Part shown: positions 36,060 to 44,900 of the stretch, piece after piece
Layout: each line of letters starts with the position of its first letter
Position numbering within the stretch: position 1 is the stretch's first letter
Assembly (NCBI RefSeq): GCF_017309585.1
Contig: NZ_CP071321.1
Location: forward strand, 124,001 to 188,000
Direction: 5' to 3'
From: Nitrogeniibacter aestuarii
GTDB taxonomy: Bacteria; Pseudomonadota; Gammaproteobacteria; Burkholderiales; Rhodocyclaceae
DNA: 64,000 bases
Notes under the pieces: generated by a model
Seen by the model: the letters and a program-made list of their open reading frames with translations, nothing else
Told to the model about the DNA's origin: nothing
Databases searched by the model: none
Translations under genes and position numbers: made by a program

Positions 36060-36226
36060 TAATGCCGTTCAGTTAAGAGAATCCGAGCCTTATAGACGGG
36101 TCGCTCCCTCCCCTTCAAGGGGAGGGTTGGGGTGGGGATGGGGTGAAACTGGGCAGCTCAAACCCCATCCCCCTCCTGACCTCCCCCTTGAAGGGGGAGG
36201 AACCGTGCCTTAACTGAACGGCATTA
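36060..36226. mobile_element. MITE-like insertion containing the palindromic repeat, copy 3
   Basis: A 167-bp non-coding element with perfect 18-bp terminal inverted repeats, TAATGCCGTTCAGTTAAG (36060-36077) and its complement (36209-36226). It is flanked by the 12-bp direct repeat CCCCTTGATCAG (36048-36059 and 36227-36238), which looks like a target-site duplication. The interior (36108-36200) is the GC-rich palindromic repeat seen at 1913-2010 and 19459-19554. It has no transposase, so it must have been moved in trans. Confidence 0.85.
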
Positions 36227-36234
36227 CCCCTTGA

Positions 36235-36543
36235 TCAGCTGCTTTCAAGACTGGCGAGAAAATGCTCGCGGGCGGATTCGAGCAGGTGAAGCTGCTCGAC
36301 GGCGACCAGCCGGCGGGCGTGCTGATGGTAGAGGTCGAGCGCGGTGATGACATCGGCCAGGGCGACCGTGTCTGTCGGTGGTGCAACCGCCTGAGTGGCA
36401 CCACCCACCGGTTTGAGGGTGGCGTGCTTGGGCACGAACACGGTGCCGCCCTTTTCGGTGTTGGCGGTCATCGGACCGATCTTGGTGAAGACCTTGCCCT
36501 GCCATTCAAACTGCGCGCCGATGGGGAGGAGATGGATTTTCAT
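36235..36543 (-). CDS. Conserved-looking hypothetical protein (102 residues)
   Basis: Starts MKIHLLPIGAQFEWQGKVFTK and continues as a small beta-rich module with KHATLKPVGGAT, then a helical C-terminus (ARRLVAVEQLHLLESAREHFLASL). The ATG at 36543 was chosen because upstream codons overlap the next gene and look non-coding. Its stop lies in the right copy of the 12-bp repeat that flanks the MITE. No function is recognised. Confidence 0.65.
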   Translation of the reverse strand: MKIHLLPIGAQFEWQGKVFTKIGPMTANTEKGGTVFVPKHATLKPVGGATQAVAPPTDTVALADVITALDLYHQHARRLVAVEQLHLLESAREHFLASLESS

Positions 36544-36557
36544 TCGTGTCGGTCCGG

Positions 36558-36758
36558 TTATTTGCGCCACCACCACAGCAACAGCGAGACCACCACGGAG
36601 ACGACGATGGAGGTCATCAGCGGAAAGTGAAAGCTGAAGCCCTCGCGCTGCATGTGGATGTCGCCGGGCAGGCGGCCCAGCGGCAGCTTGGCCAGCCAGG
36701 GCCACAGCAAGCCGACGGCGACCAGCAGCAGGCCGAGGAGGATGAGGGTGCGTTGCAT
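36558..36758 (-). CDS. Small membrane protein, DUF2905 type
   Basis: 66 residues: hydrophobic N-terminal helix (LILLGLLLVAVGLLWPWLAKL), the conserved PLGRLPGDIHMQREGFSFHFPLMTS stretch, and a second TM helix ending WWWRK. This matches the DUF2905 layout; function is unknown. It lies 14 nt before the hypothetical gene at 36543 in the same direction, so the two are probably one transcript, divergent from hscC. Confidence 0.82.
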   Translation of the reverse strand: MQRTLILLGLLLVAVGLLWPWLAKLPLGRLPGDIHMQREGFSFHFPLMTSIVVSVVVSLLLWWWRK

Positions 36759-36899
36759 GACCACAGTCTACAAACTTTCACGGTCGCACGGCATGCCGTC
36801 GCGGATGTGATCGATGCCGCGCGATGAACGCCGGATCCCGCGATACACTGGCGCCCTGAGATGGCAACGCCAATGGCATGAGCAGGAGAGAGCGGCGGC

Positions 36900-38600
36900 A
36901 TGATGATTGGTATCGATCTGGGCACCACCAACAGTCTGGTGGGGGTGTTTCGCGACGGTGAAGCGACCTTGATTCCCAATGCACTGGGGCATGTGCTGAC
37001 CCCGTCCGCGGTCGGCATCGACGAGCAAGGCAACATGCTGGTGGGCTTGCCGGCACGCGAGCGCATCGCGACCCACCCGGATCACACCGCGATCGCCTTC
37101 AAGCGCTGGATGGGTACCGACAAGACCCTGATGCTGGGCAAGAAGCGTTTTCGCCCTGAAGAACTCTCTGCGCTGGTGCTGGGTGCGCTCAAGCGCGACG
37201 CCGAAGCGTTTCTCGGCGAGCCGGTCACCGAGGCCGTCATCAGCGTGCCGGCCTACTTCAACGAGGCGCAGCGCAAGGCCACCAAGACCGCGGCCGAACT
37301 GGCCGGGCTCAAGGTGGAGCGCCTGCTCAACGAGCCGACCGCTGCGGGGCTGGCCTACGGGCTGGCCGAACGTCAGGAGATGAGTACTTTTCTGGTCTTC
37401 GACCTGGGGGGCGGCACCTTCGACGTGTCGGTGCTGGAGTATTTCGAGGGCGTGGTCGAGGTGCGTGCCAGCGCGGGCGATACCCGGCTTGGCGGTGAGG
37501 ACTTCGTGCAGGTGCTCATCCGCCTGTTTCTGGAGCGTTGCAAGGCGCTGAGTGCGGCCGATCGCGAACGCATCGAGCGCGACCAGAGCCTGTGGCGTAT
37601 CGCCGAGCAGGCCAAGCGCGATCTGGGCGAGCACGAGCAGGTCGTCATGCGCCTCCGGTTCGGTGACGCGACTCACGAACACACCATCACCCGGGCCGAC
37701 TTCGAGGCCGCCTGCGCCGATCTGCTCCAGCGCCTGCGCCACCCCATCGAGCGCGCGCTCAAGGACGCTCAGCTCGACCCGGGCGCCTTGACCGAAATCG
37801 TGCTGGTGGGCGGTGCGAGCCGCATGCCGGTGGTGCGCCAGATGGTGACCCGGTTGTTCGGTCGGCTGCCGCTGCGCCATATCAACCCGGACGAGACCGT
37901 GGCCCGCGGTGCGGCGATTCAGGCGGCGCTGAAGGCGCGTGATGCGGCGCTGGACGAAGTGGTGCTCACCGACGTGATGCCGTTTTCCCTCGGCATCATC
38001 ATCAGCCAGGAGACAGGTGGGCGGCGCATTCCCGACCGGTTTTCGCCGATCATCGAACGCAATACCCCGGTACCGGTGTCGCGCGTAGGGAGCTACTGCA
38101 CGGTCCGGGACCAGCAGGCCGCGATCTTTCTGGATATTCGTCAGGGCGAATCGCCCGTGGGCTCGGACAACCTCAAGCTGGGCGAACTGGAAATGCCCGT
38201 TGCCGCCCTGCCGGCGGGCGAGGCCAACGTGGATGTGCGCTTTACCTATGACGTGAACGGCCTGCTCGACATCGAAGTGACCGACACCCGCACCGGCCAC
38301 AAGGTGAGCACCGTCATCAAGCAGTCTGAAAACGTGATGACCGAGGCGCAGATTGCCGAGGCGCTGGCTAAGCTCGCCGATCTCAAGGTGCACCCGCGCG
38401 AGAAGCAGGAAAACATCTATCTGGTGAATCGGGCCAAGCGGCTGTACGAAGACAACCTGGGCGAGGTGCGTCAGCAGATTCTCGACTGGCTCTCCCGTTT
38501 CGAGGGCATCCTCGAGTCCCAGGACGAGCGTCGCATCCGTCAGGCACGCACGGACTTTGCCGCCGCGCTCGACAGCATCGATCGTGGCTTCATTCTCTGA
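36900..38600 (+). CDS. hscC: Hsp70-family chaperone, HscC type
   Basis: A 566-residue short Hsp70. The nucleotide-binding domain has GIDLGTTNSLVGVF, the phosphate-2 loop FDLGGGTFDVSVLE and LVGGASRMPVV. The substrate domain begins near TDVMPFSLGI, and the C-terminal lid is short. Length and the divergent C-terminus fit HscC rather than DnaK (about 640). The next gene encodes a J-domain membrane protein, as in the E. coli HscC/DjlB-DjlC pairing. The role is probably a specialised, non-housekeeping chaperone. Confidence 0.9.
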   Translation: MMIGIDLGTTNSLVGVFRDGEATLIPNALGHVLTPSAVGIDEQGNMLVGLPARERIATHPDHTAIAFKRWMGTDKTLMLGKKRFRPEELSALVLGALKRDAEAFLGEPVTEAVISVPAYFNEAQRKATKTAAELAGLKVERLLNEPTAAGLAYGLAERQEMSTFLVFDLGGGTFDVSVLEYFEGVVEVRASAGDTRLGGEDFVQVLIRLFLERCKALSAADRERIERDQSLWRIAEQAKRDLGEHEQVVMRLRFGDATHEHTITRADFEAACADLLQRLRHPIERALKDAQLDPGALTEIVLVGGASRMPVVRQMVTRLFGRLPLRHINPDETVARGAAIQAALKARDAALDEVVLTDVMPFSLGIIISQETGGRRIPDRFSPIIERNTPVPVSRVGSYCTVRDQQAAIFLDIRQGESPVGSDNLKLGELEMPVAALPAGEANVDVRFTYDVNGLLDIEVTDTRTGHKVSTVIKQSENVMTEAQIAEALAKLADLKVHPREKQENIYLVNRAKRLYEDNLGEVRQQILDWLSRFEGILESQDERRIRQARTDFAAALDSIDRGFIL

Positions 38601-38612
38601 GCGGTCGCTGGC

Positions 38613-40598
38613 GTGAATGACCACTGGGACTGCCTGGGGCTCGAACCCACCGACGACCTGGCCACCATCAAGCGTGCCTATGCCAAGGCACTCAAGCTCA
38701 ACCGGCCCGAGGACGATGCCGGCGCCTACCAGCGCCTGCGCGAGGCCTACGACTGGGCGCAGCAATTTGCGCGCTGGGCAAAGGCCAATCCCGGCTGGCG
38801 GGAGGAGGACGACGACCCGGACGAGGACGTCAGCGAGACGGATGAGGCTGCCGCGCCATCGGACCTCGACAGCCCGACGAGCAGCCACGAAACGCGCCCA
38901 CCGCCAGAGCATGAAGTGCAGATCGCGGTATCACCACCGGATCATCGTGCCTGGTGGCAGCGTGTCGGTGTCGATCCGGCCGCCGTGCTCATGCCGCACG
39001 ATCGCGTGCTGCTCACGGGCGAGGGCGCGGCCGAACCGCTCATCTTCGTGAGTGTGCTGGGGCAGGCCGCGCCAACCCTTGTGCCACGCTGGCATCGGCA
39101 TGTGGTGCCTGAGCATGAAGCCACCTGGGCCGACCCGATCTACGGTTTCGACGATCTGCACGCCGTCGACGCCAACGACGTGCTCGATGTGCTGGCCGAC
39201 TGGCGTGACGCCGACGATCCGAATGAAGACCGCAGCGAAGCCCTCGTGCATCTGCTCCATCAGCTGCCGCTGCGCGAACAGGACGAGGTGCAGGTGCGGT
39301 GTGCCGGATTCGTGCTGGAGCAATCTGACCTTCCGCCCCGGCTGGTCCTCACGCTGGCAAACTGCTTCGACTGGGGGCGTGATTTCCGGCTCGAACAACT
39401 CATCGGTGAAGACGACGCGCTGGCGCTCTATGAGCGCATCGAGCGGGCGCGGGAAGATCTCGCCGAACTCGGGCCGCGAGGCCTCAGGGCCGCGCAGGCG
39501 CGCCTGTCTCGCTTGCTCGACTCGGCGCGGGCGCATGCCGAAAAACGCTATGCCACCTTCTGGGCGCGCCTGCTCTTGAGCCCTGTGGCGCACTATCGTG
39601 ATCTGAAGGCACCAGATGCGGCCGTCGTTCTCTCGGTTGCGGAGCTGCCAGTGCGGCCGCTCTCCAGCGCTGTGCGTGCCGTGTTCTTCGTTTGTCTGCT
39701 CGCCGTCGCTGCGCTCATCGGATTCATGCATGGCGTCGACGGCGTGCTCCATGCGCTTGGCGCCGGAACTGCGCTTGAGCCGCGACTGACCTACCCCTTG
39801 CTGCTTCTCGGGGGAGGCGCGCTCGGCTATTACATGATGGCCGAATGGCCCCTGCCCGGGCTGGTCGGTATTTTCAGCCGGTTGGGCGGGACGCGGCCGG
39901 GCGAATGGCTGGCCCAGCAACGACACCAGCGCGTCACCTACTGGCTCTGGCTGGCCTATCTGCTGATTCTGACGGTGGGTTTGACCGTGCCTTACGACGC
40001 CATGCAGAGGGACGACGTGGCGATGGATCCCGGCGTCTGGATTGCGATATCGGCGCTCTTCAGTGCCTTGCCATTGCTTGCCCTATGGCCGCGCGGTGAA
40101 GCATGGGAGCCTCTGTATCTCCCCATGTGGGGCATGTTCAGCGCGGTGCTGGGGGCAAACACCAGTCTGGGCTGGCTGATGTCGCTGCCCATTGCCGCGG
40201 CCTGGATCGTGCTGGCGGCGCTGGTCGCGGTGTGCCATGCCGCGCTGGCCGATCGCGTGGTCAATGGCTTCTTCGGGTTGATCCGTCCCACTGGTTTCCG
40301 CTGGGTCCTGTTCTTCATTTTCATCAAGGGCGTCGTGGTGTTCTATACCGCACTCGCCCTGATCACCCCGCCACTGTGGTTGTGCGTCTATGCGCGCGAT
40401 GCGGGCTGGCAGAAGGTGTGGATGGCCATGATGATCGCCTTCGGCCTGTGGGGGACCGGGCTGCTGGCGCTCGACGGCTTCAGCTTCATGGTGTGGCTCA
40501 TGGTGACGCTCTTTGCCATGACGCGGCTCGACCGCCTGATCGCCAATACGCTCGACACGCGAGCCCTGGGCGCCGCCGGAGGCGACGCCCGCGCCTGA
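38613..40598 (+). CDS. J-domain membrane protein (DjlB/DjlC-like HscC partner)
   Basis: 661 residues starting at a GTG 12 nt after hscC. The N-terminal J domain (about 1-50: WDCLGLEPTDDLATIKRAYAKALK) carries RPEDD where HPD is normal. A long acidic linker (60-115) and a helical cytosolic region follow, then about eight TM segments (about 345-645). The fused membrane region suggests a chaperone docking site at the inner membrane. The altered HPD occurs in the DjlB/DjlC subgroup, so it may still work with HscC. Confidence 0.82.
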   Translation: MNDHWDCLGLEPTDDLATIKRAYAKALKLNRPEDDAGAYQRLREAYDWAQQFARWAKANPGWREEDDDPDEDVSETDEAAAPSDLDSPTSSHETRPPPEHEVQIAVSPPDHRAWWQRVGVDPAAVLMPHDRVLLTGEGAAEPLIFVSVLGQAAPTLVPRWHRHVVPEHEATWADPIYGFDDLHAVDANDVLDVLADWRDADDPNEDRSEALVHLLHQLPLREQDEVQVRCAGFVLEQSDLPPRLVLTLANCFDWGRDFRLEQLIGEDDALALYERIERAREDLAELGPRGLRAAQARLSRLLDSARAHAEKRYATFWARLLLSPVAHYRDLKAPDAAVVLSVAELPVRPLSSAVRAVFFVCLLAVAALIGFMHGVDGVLHALGAGTALEPRLTYPLLLLGGGALGYYMMAEWPLPGLVGIFSRLGGTRPGEWLAQQRHQRVTYWLWLAYLLILTVGLTVPYDAMQRDDVAMDPGVWIAISALFSALPLLALWPRGEAWEPLYLPMWGMFSAVLGANTSLGWLMSLPIAAAWIVLAALVAVCHAALADRVVNGFFGLIRPTGFRWVLFFIFIKGVVVFYTALALITPPLWLCVYARDAGWQKVWMAMMIAFGLWGTGLLALDGFSFMVWLMVTLFAMTRLDRLIANTLDTRALGAAGGDARA

Positions 40599-41723
40599 TC
40601 ACGCCGCGTTGAGCGCCGTGTTGAGCGTGGCGACGGTGCGGTCCACGTCCATCAGCTTGTCGAGGCCGAACAAGCCCACGCGGAAGCTCTTGAAGTCGGC
40701 AGGTTCGTCGCACTGTAGCGGCACGCCCGCAGCGGTCTGAAGGCCTTTGGTCATGAACGTTTTGCCGGTGTGGGTGGCGTCGTCTTCGGTGTAGCTCACC
40801 ACCACGCCCGGCGCCTGGAAGCCTGGCGCCGCCACACTCTTGAAGCCATGCCCTTCGAGCAGGTCGCGCACACGGCGGCCCAGCTCGATCTGGGCGCTCT
40901 TGAGCTTCTCGAACCCGATGCCCTCCATCTCCAGCATGGTATTGCGCATCTTCGTGATGCCATCGGTCGGCATGGTGGCGTGGTAGGCATGGCCGCCGCC
41001 GAGGTAGGCATTCATGATCTGCATCCACTTCTTCAGGTCGGCGGCGAAGCTGGTGCTGGTGGTCGTTTCGATGACCTCGAGTGCCCGCTGGCTCATCATC
41101 ACCATGGCGCAGCAGGGTGAGCCGCTCCAGCCCTTTTGCGGCGCGCTGATGAGGATGTCCACACCGGTGGCCTGCATGTCCACCCACACGGTGCCCGAGG
41201 CAATGCAGTCGAGCACGAACAGGCCGCCCACCTCGTGCGTGGCCTCGGCCACGGCCTTGAGGTAGTCGTCGGGCAGGATCATGCCGGCGGCGGTTTCCAC
41301 ATGCGGCGCAAACACCATGGCCGGCTTCTCGGCGCGAATGGTCGCCACCACCTCATCGATGGGTGCCGGCGCAAAGGGGGCCTGATATTCATCGCTGGTG
41401 CGACGCGCCTTGAGTACCGTGTGGCTCGACGGAATGTTGCCCATGTCGAAGATCTGCGTCCAGCGGAAGCTGAACCAGCCATTGCGGATCACCAGCGCCT
41501 TCTTGCCGGACGCGAACTGGCGCGCCACGGCCTCCATGCCGTAGGTGCCGCCGCCGGGTACCAGCACGGCCGATTCTGCCTTGTAGGTGTCTTTGAGAAT
41601 CCGCGACACATCCCGCATGACCGTCTGGAACTTCTGCGACATGTGGTTGAGTGATCGGTCGGTGTAAACCACCGAGTATTCGAGCAAGCCGTCGGGATCG
41701 ACGTCTGGTAACAAGCCTGGCAC
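40599..41723 (-). CDS. Class V PLP aminotransferase (alanine/serine-glyoxylate family)
   Basis: 374 residues. A PLP-binding region has VPGGGTYGMEAV, the cofactor Asp in FVLDCIASG and the Schiff-base Lys in ISAPQKGWSG. The fold-type I layout and the N-terminal SVVYTDRSLNHMS, where the GP substrate loop usually sits, suggest the serine-pyruvate/AGXT group. The amino donor is unclear. It is convergent with the J-domain gene (no gap) and divergent from vgrG. Confidence 0.85.
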   Translation of the reverse strand: MPGLLPDVDPDGLLEYSVVYTDRSLNHMSQKFQTVMRDVSRILKDTYKAESAVLVPGGGTYGMEAVARQFASGKKALVIRNGWFSFRWTQIFDMGNIPSSHTVLKARRTSDEYQAPFAPAPIDEVVATIRAEKPAMVFAPHVETAAGMILPDDYLKAVAEATHEVGGLFVLDCIASGTVWVDMQATGVDILISAPQKGWSGSPCCAMVMMSQRALEVIETTTSTSFAADLKKWMQIMNAYLGGGHAYHATMPTDGITKMRNTMLEMEGIGFEKLKSAQIELGRRVRDLLEGHGFKSVAAPGFQAPGVVVSYTEDDATHTGKTFMTKGLQTAAGVPLQCDEPADFKSFRVGLFGLDKLMDVDRTVATLNTALNAA

Positions 41724-41936
41724 GGGTGTCTCCCAATCTCTGGTCTGTGGCCGCTATTGGGTGCGACCTGAAACGTACAGCATGCCACCGTTTTCATGAC
41801 GGCTCCACCCTGTGCGAAGCAGGGGGATCTGGCGCCTCTTGCGAGATCATTGAAATGGCATGATTTGCGGCTGTCTGTTTGCCAATGGCATAGTCTCGCG
41901 TACCATACAACCCCTCGTGTTTGTCCTGACCTTGCC

Positions 41937-44894
41937 ATGTTTTCCGAGTTTTCCACCGCCACGCGGCTGTACGATCTGAGCTGGCGCGACAGCGGCCCTG
42001 AGTTGCTGGTCGAAGCCTGGTGGGGCCATGAGGCCCTGTCGCAGGGGTTCGAGCTGTGCATCGACGCGCTGTCGACCGACGCACACCTGGCGCTCAAGGA
42101 CTTTCTGGGCAAGGCGGTGAGCCTGCGCTGCGCCCTGCCCGACGGCAGCGCCAGCACCCGCAGCGGTCTCGTGCGCGCCGCCTTCAAGCTGGGCAGCGAC
42201 GGCGGCTTCACCCGCCACCGGCTGGTGGTGGTGCCCTGGAGCTGGCTGCTCACGCAAACGCGCAACAACCGCGTCTTCCAGGACAAGAGCGTGGTCCAGA
42301 TCGTCGAACAGGTATTCGCCACCCACCAGCAGTTCGCTGCCTGGCAGTGGAGCGATGAAGTGGCAGGCTTTCTGGAGCGCGTGCGTCCCCGCAGCTACTG
42401 CGTGCAATACGGCGAAACCGACTACGCCTTCATTTCCCGCCTGCTGGCCGAAGAGGGCATCGGCTGGTGCATGGAAGAAGACGACAGCGCCCCGGCCGGC
42501 CACCGCATGCGCCTGTTCGCCGACAGCGGCGCCTTCCCCGAAGACGTCCAGTCCCAGGTGGGCGGCATCCGCTTTCACCGCGCCGACTCGCAGGAAGAGA
42601 GCGACGCCATCGTCGCGCTCGGCGCCCACCGCAAGCTCGGCCTGTCGGTGGGCACCACGCTCAGCTACGACTACAAGCACAAGAAGATCGTCGCCACCAG
42701 CCTGCCCAGCGTGCAGCGCCCCGGCGGCCCCAACGCCCCGGTGCTCGAAGACTTCGACGACGCCGGGCTCTACGCCTACGCCGACCGGGCCGAAGCCGAG
42801 CACTACGCCGGGCTCATGCTCGAAGCGCGCGAAGCACGCTTCAAGACCTTCATCGGCCGCGGCACCGTGCGCAGCTTCCGCCCCGGGCTGGCCTTCAGCC
42901 TGAGCGAATCGACGCTCGACGCCCTGGTCGACTCACCCGACGACGCCACCGACGAGAACGCCACCCGCTTCGGCCTGCGCTCGGTGCTGCATGTGGGCAT
43001 CAACAACCTCACCGGCGAAGCCATGGCCAGCATCGCCAAGCGCCTGTCCGGCGCACTGCACACCGACCCCGGCGCCTGGGAAGAGGCCGAGACACCCCGC
43101 GCCGACATCGCCCACGCCCCCGCCCAACTGCCCGATCGCATCCTCGAACTGGCCTGCGAGCGCGGCTACGGCAACCAGTTCGACACCCAACGCCTCAGCG
43201 TGCCCTGGCGCCCCGTACTGGCCGACGGCACCGGCGAGCGCCTCAACCCGCGCCCCACCGCCCCCGGCCCCATGACCGCCATCGTCGTCGGCCCGCAGGG
43301 CGAAGCCAGCCCCAATGGTGCCGACGAGCTCTACTGCGACAAATACGGACGCATCAAGGTGCGCTTCCACTGGCAGCAAGGCCTCGAAGCGGACGACAAC
43401 CGCAGCTGCTGGCTGCGCGTGGCCAGCCGCCAGGCCGGCGAAGGCATGGGCTGGCAGTTTCTCCCGCGTATCGGGCAGGAAGTGCTCGTGGGCTTCCTGG
43501 GGCAGGACATCGACCGCCCCATCGTCATCGGCGCGCTCTACAACGGTCGGGGCGAGGGTGGCGTCGCCCCCACCCCGGGCGGCGAGACCGGCAGCGAATC
43601 GGACACCAGCGTCTTCACCCAGGCCACCGACCACAGCCCCTCCGCCCAGGGCAACCTCAGCGCCGGCAACAGCCCCGCCTGGCACGGCGGCGCCTCCACG
43701 GGCCACGGCCACGCCGCTGCCCTGACCGGCTTCAAGACCAAGGAGTTTGGTGCCAACGGCAGCTACGCCGGCTACAACCAGCTCGTCTTCGACGACACTG
43801 ACAGCCAGCAGCGCGTGCAGCTCAAGAGCACCGAATCGACCAGCGAACTCAACCTCGGCCACCTCATCCACCAGGCCGACAACTACCGCGGCTCCTTCCG
43901 TGGCACCGGCGTCGAACTCAGAACCGATGCCTGGGGCGCCCTGCGCGCCGGCAACGGCTTGCTCATGAGCACCTGGGCCAAAGGCAGTGACCGAGAACCG
44001 GCCGGCGACAACAGCGCCGGCATGGCCCTGCTCAAGCAAGCCACCACCCTAGGCGAAACCCTCTCGGGCGCCGCCAAGACCCACCAGACCGTGCAACTGG
44101 CCAGCGCCCTGGGCTCCCAGGCCGCCAACCAGAGCGCCATCGACCCCGACGCCGCCCCCCTCAAGGCCCTGCACACCGTCGCCAGTGGCATGGTCGCCCG
44201 GGACAGCACCGGCGCCGCGAACAGCGACGCGGGCGCCAAGAACACCGCCGTGGGCGATGGCAAAGTCCCGCATCTCACCGATGCCGCCATCGTCCAGGCC
44301 GCCAAAGCCGGCCTGGCCATGGTTGCCGGGCAACACCTGCAATGGACCGTGGGCGAGACCGCCACCCTCATGAGCGGCCAGGACACCAACTTCGCCATCG
44401 CCGGCAAGACCCGTATCCACACCGGCCAGGCCATCGGCCTGCTCGCCGGCGCCATTCAGCCCGGCGAGCAGAACACCGGCATCAAGCTCATTGCCGCACA
44501 AGGCGACATCGATGCCCAGGCCCAGAGCGACGAGATGAAGTTCCAGAGCAAGAAGGACCTCAAACTCGTCTCGGCCAGCGCCAACATCGACTTTGCGGCG
44601 GCCAAGAAGATCGTCATGTCAGTCGGGGGCGGGGCGAGCATCACCATCGACGGGGGCATCACCGTGCAGTGCCCGGGGACGATTACGGTGCATGCGAGCA
44701 AGAAGAGTTTTAGTGGGCCGACGAGCGAGAGTTACGCGTTGCCCGTCATGCCCACTGAGAACAGCGACTGGGTCAAGGTTGACGCGGTATACGACGACGC
44801 CTGGAACACCCGTTGGCCCTTGGACGACATGAAGCTCGATCTTGGCGGACAGCCGCTGGCCACCCACTTCAACCTCCCCAAGACCAAGGAGTAA
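41937..44894 (+). CDS. vgrG: Type VI secretion spike protein VgrG
   Basis: A 985-residue VgrG. The gp27-like domain spans about 1-400, with LLAEEGIGWCMEEDD and the DKSVVQIVEQVF region. The gp5/OB-like region is near 470-570 (DKYGRIKVRFHWQ, GMGWQFLPRIGQEVLVGFL). A DUF2345 region follows (about 690-900), then a C-terminal extension ending in FNLPKTKE. The ATG at 41937 starts the family N-terminus MFSEFSTATRLYDL; a longer frame exists upstream. VgrG tips deliver effectors into neighbouring cells. Downstream genes form its effector/immunity cargo. Confidence 0.94.
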   Translation: MFSEFSTATRLYDLSWRDSGPELLVEAWWGHEALSQGFELCIDALSTDAHLALKDFLGKAVSLRCALPDGSASTRSGLVRAAFKLGSDGGFTRHRLVVVPWSWLLTQTRNNRVFQDKSVVQIVEQVFATHQQFAAWQWSDEVAGFLERVRPRSYCVQYGETDYAFISRLLAEEGIGWCMEEDDSAPAGHRMRLFADSGAFPEDVQSQVGGIRFHRADSQEESDAIVALGAHRKLGLSVGTTLSYDYKHKKIVATSLPSVQRPGGPNAPVLEDFDDAGLYAYADRAEAEHYAGLMLEAREARFKTFIGRGTVRSFRPGLAFSLSESTLDALVDSPDDATDENATRFGLRSVLHVGINNLTGEAMASIAKRLSGALHTDPGAWEEAETPRADIAHAPAQLPDRILELACERGYGNQFDTQRLSVPWRPVLADGTGERLNPRPTAPGPMTAIVVGPQGEASPNGADELYCDKYGRIKVRFHWQQGLEADDNRSCWLRVASRQAGEGMGWQFLPRIGQEVLVGFLGQDIDRPIVIGALYNGRGEGGVAPTPGGETGSESDTSVFTQATDHSPSAQGNLSAGNSPAWHGGASTGHGHAAALTGFKTKEFGANGSYAGYNQLVFDDTDSQQRVQLKSTESTSELNLGHLIHQADNYRGSFRGTGVELRTDAWGALRAGNGLLMSTWAKGSDREPAGDNSAGMALLKQATTLGETLSGAAKTHQTVQLASALGSQAANQSAIDPDAAPLKALHTVASGMVARDSTGAANSDAGAKNTAVGDGKVPHLTDAAIVQAAKAGLAMVAGQHLQWTVGETATLMSGQDTNFAIAGKTRIHTGQAIGLLAGAIQPGEQNTGIKLIAAQGDIDAQAQSDEMKFQSKKDLKLVSASANIDFAAAKKIVMSVGGGASITIDGGITVQCPGTITVHASKKSFSGPTSESYALPVMPTENSDWVKVDAVYDDAWNTRWPLDDMKLDLGGQPLATHFNLPKTKE

Positions 44895-44900
44895 GGCCAG

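Noticed and set aside
36544..36705. N-terminal extension of the small hypothetical gene (frame continues to 36705)
   Set aside because: It would overlap the DUF2905 gene in another frame, and no ribosome site supports it.
42467..43801. Arg-rich plus-strand frame inside vgrG
   Set aside because: Frame-shifted shadow of a clear VgrG; Arg/His/Pro-rich composition is typical of such shadows.
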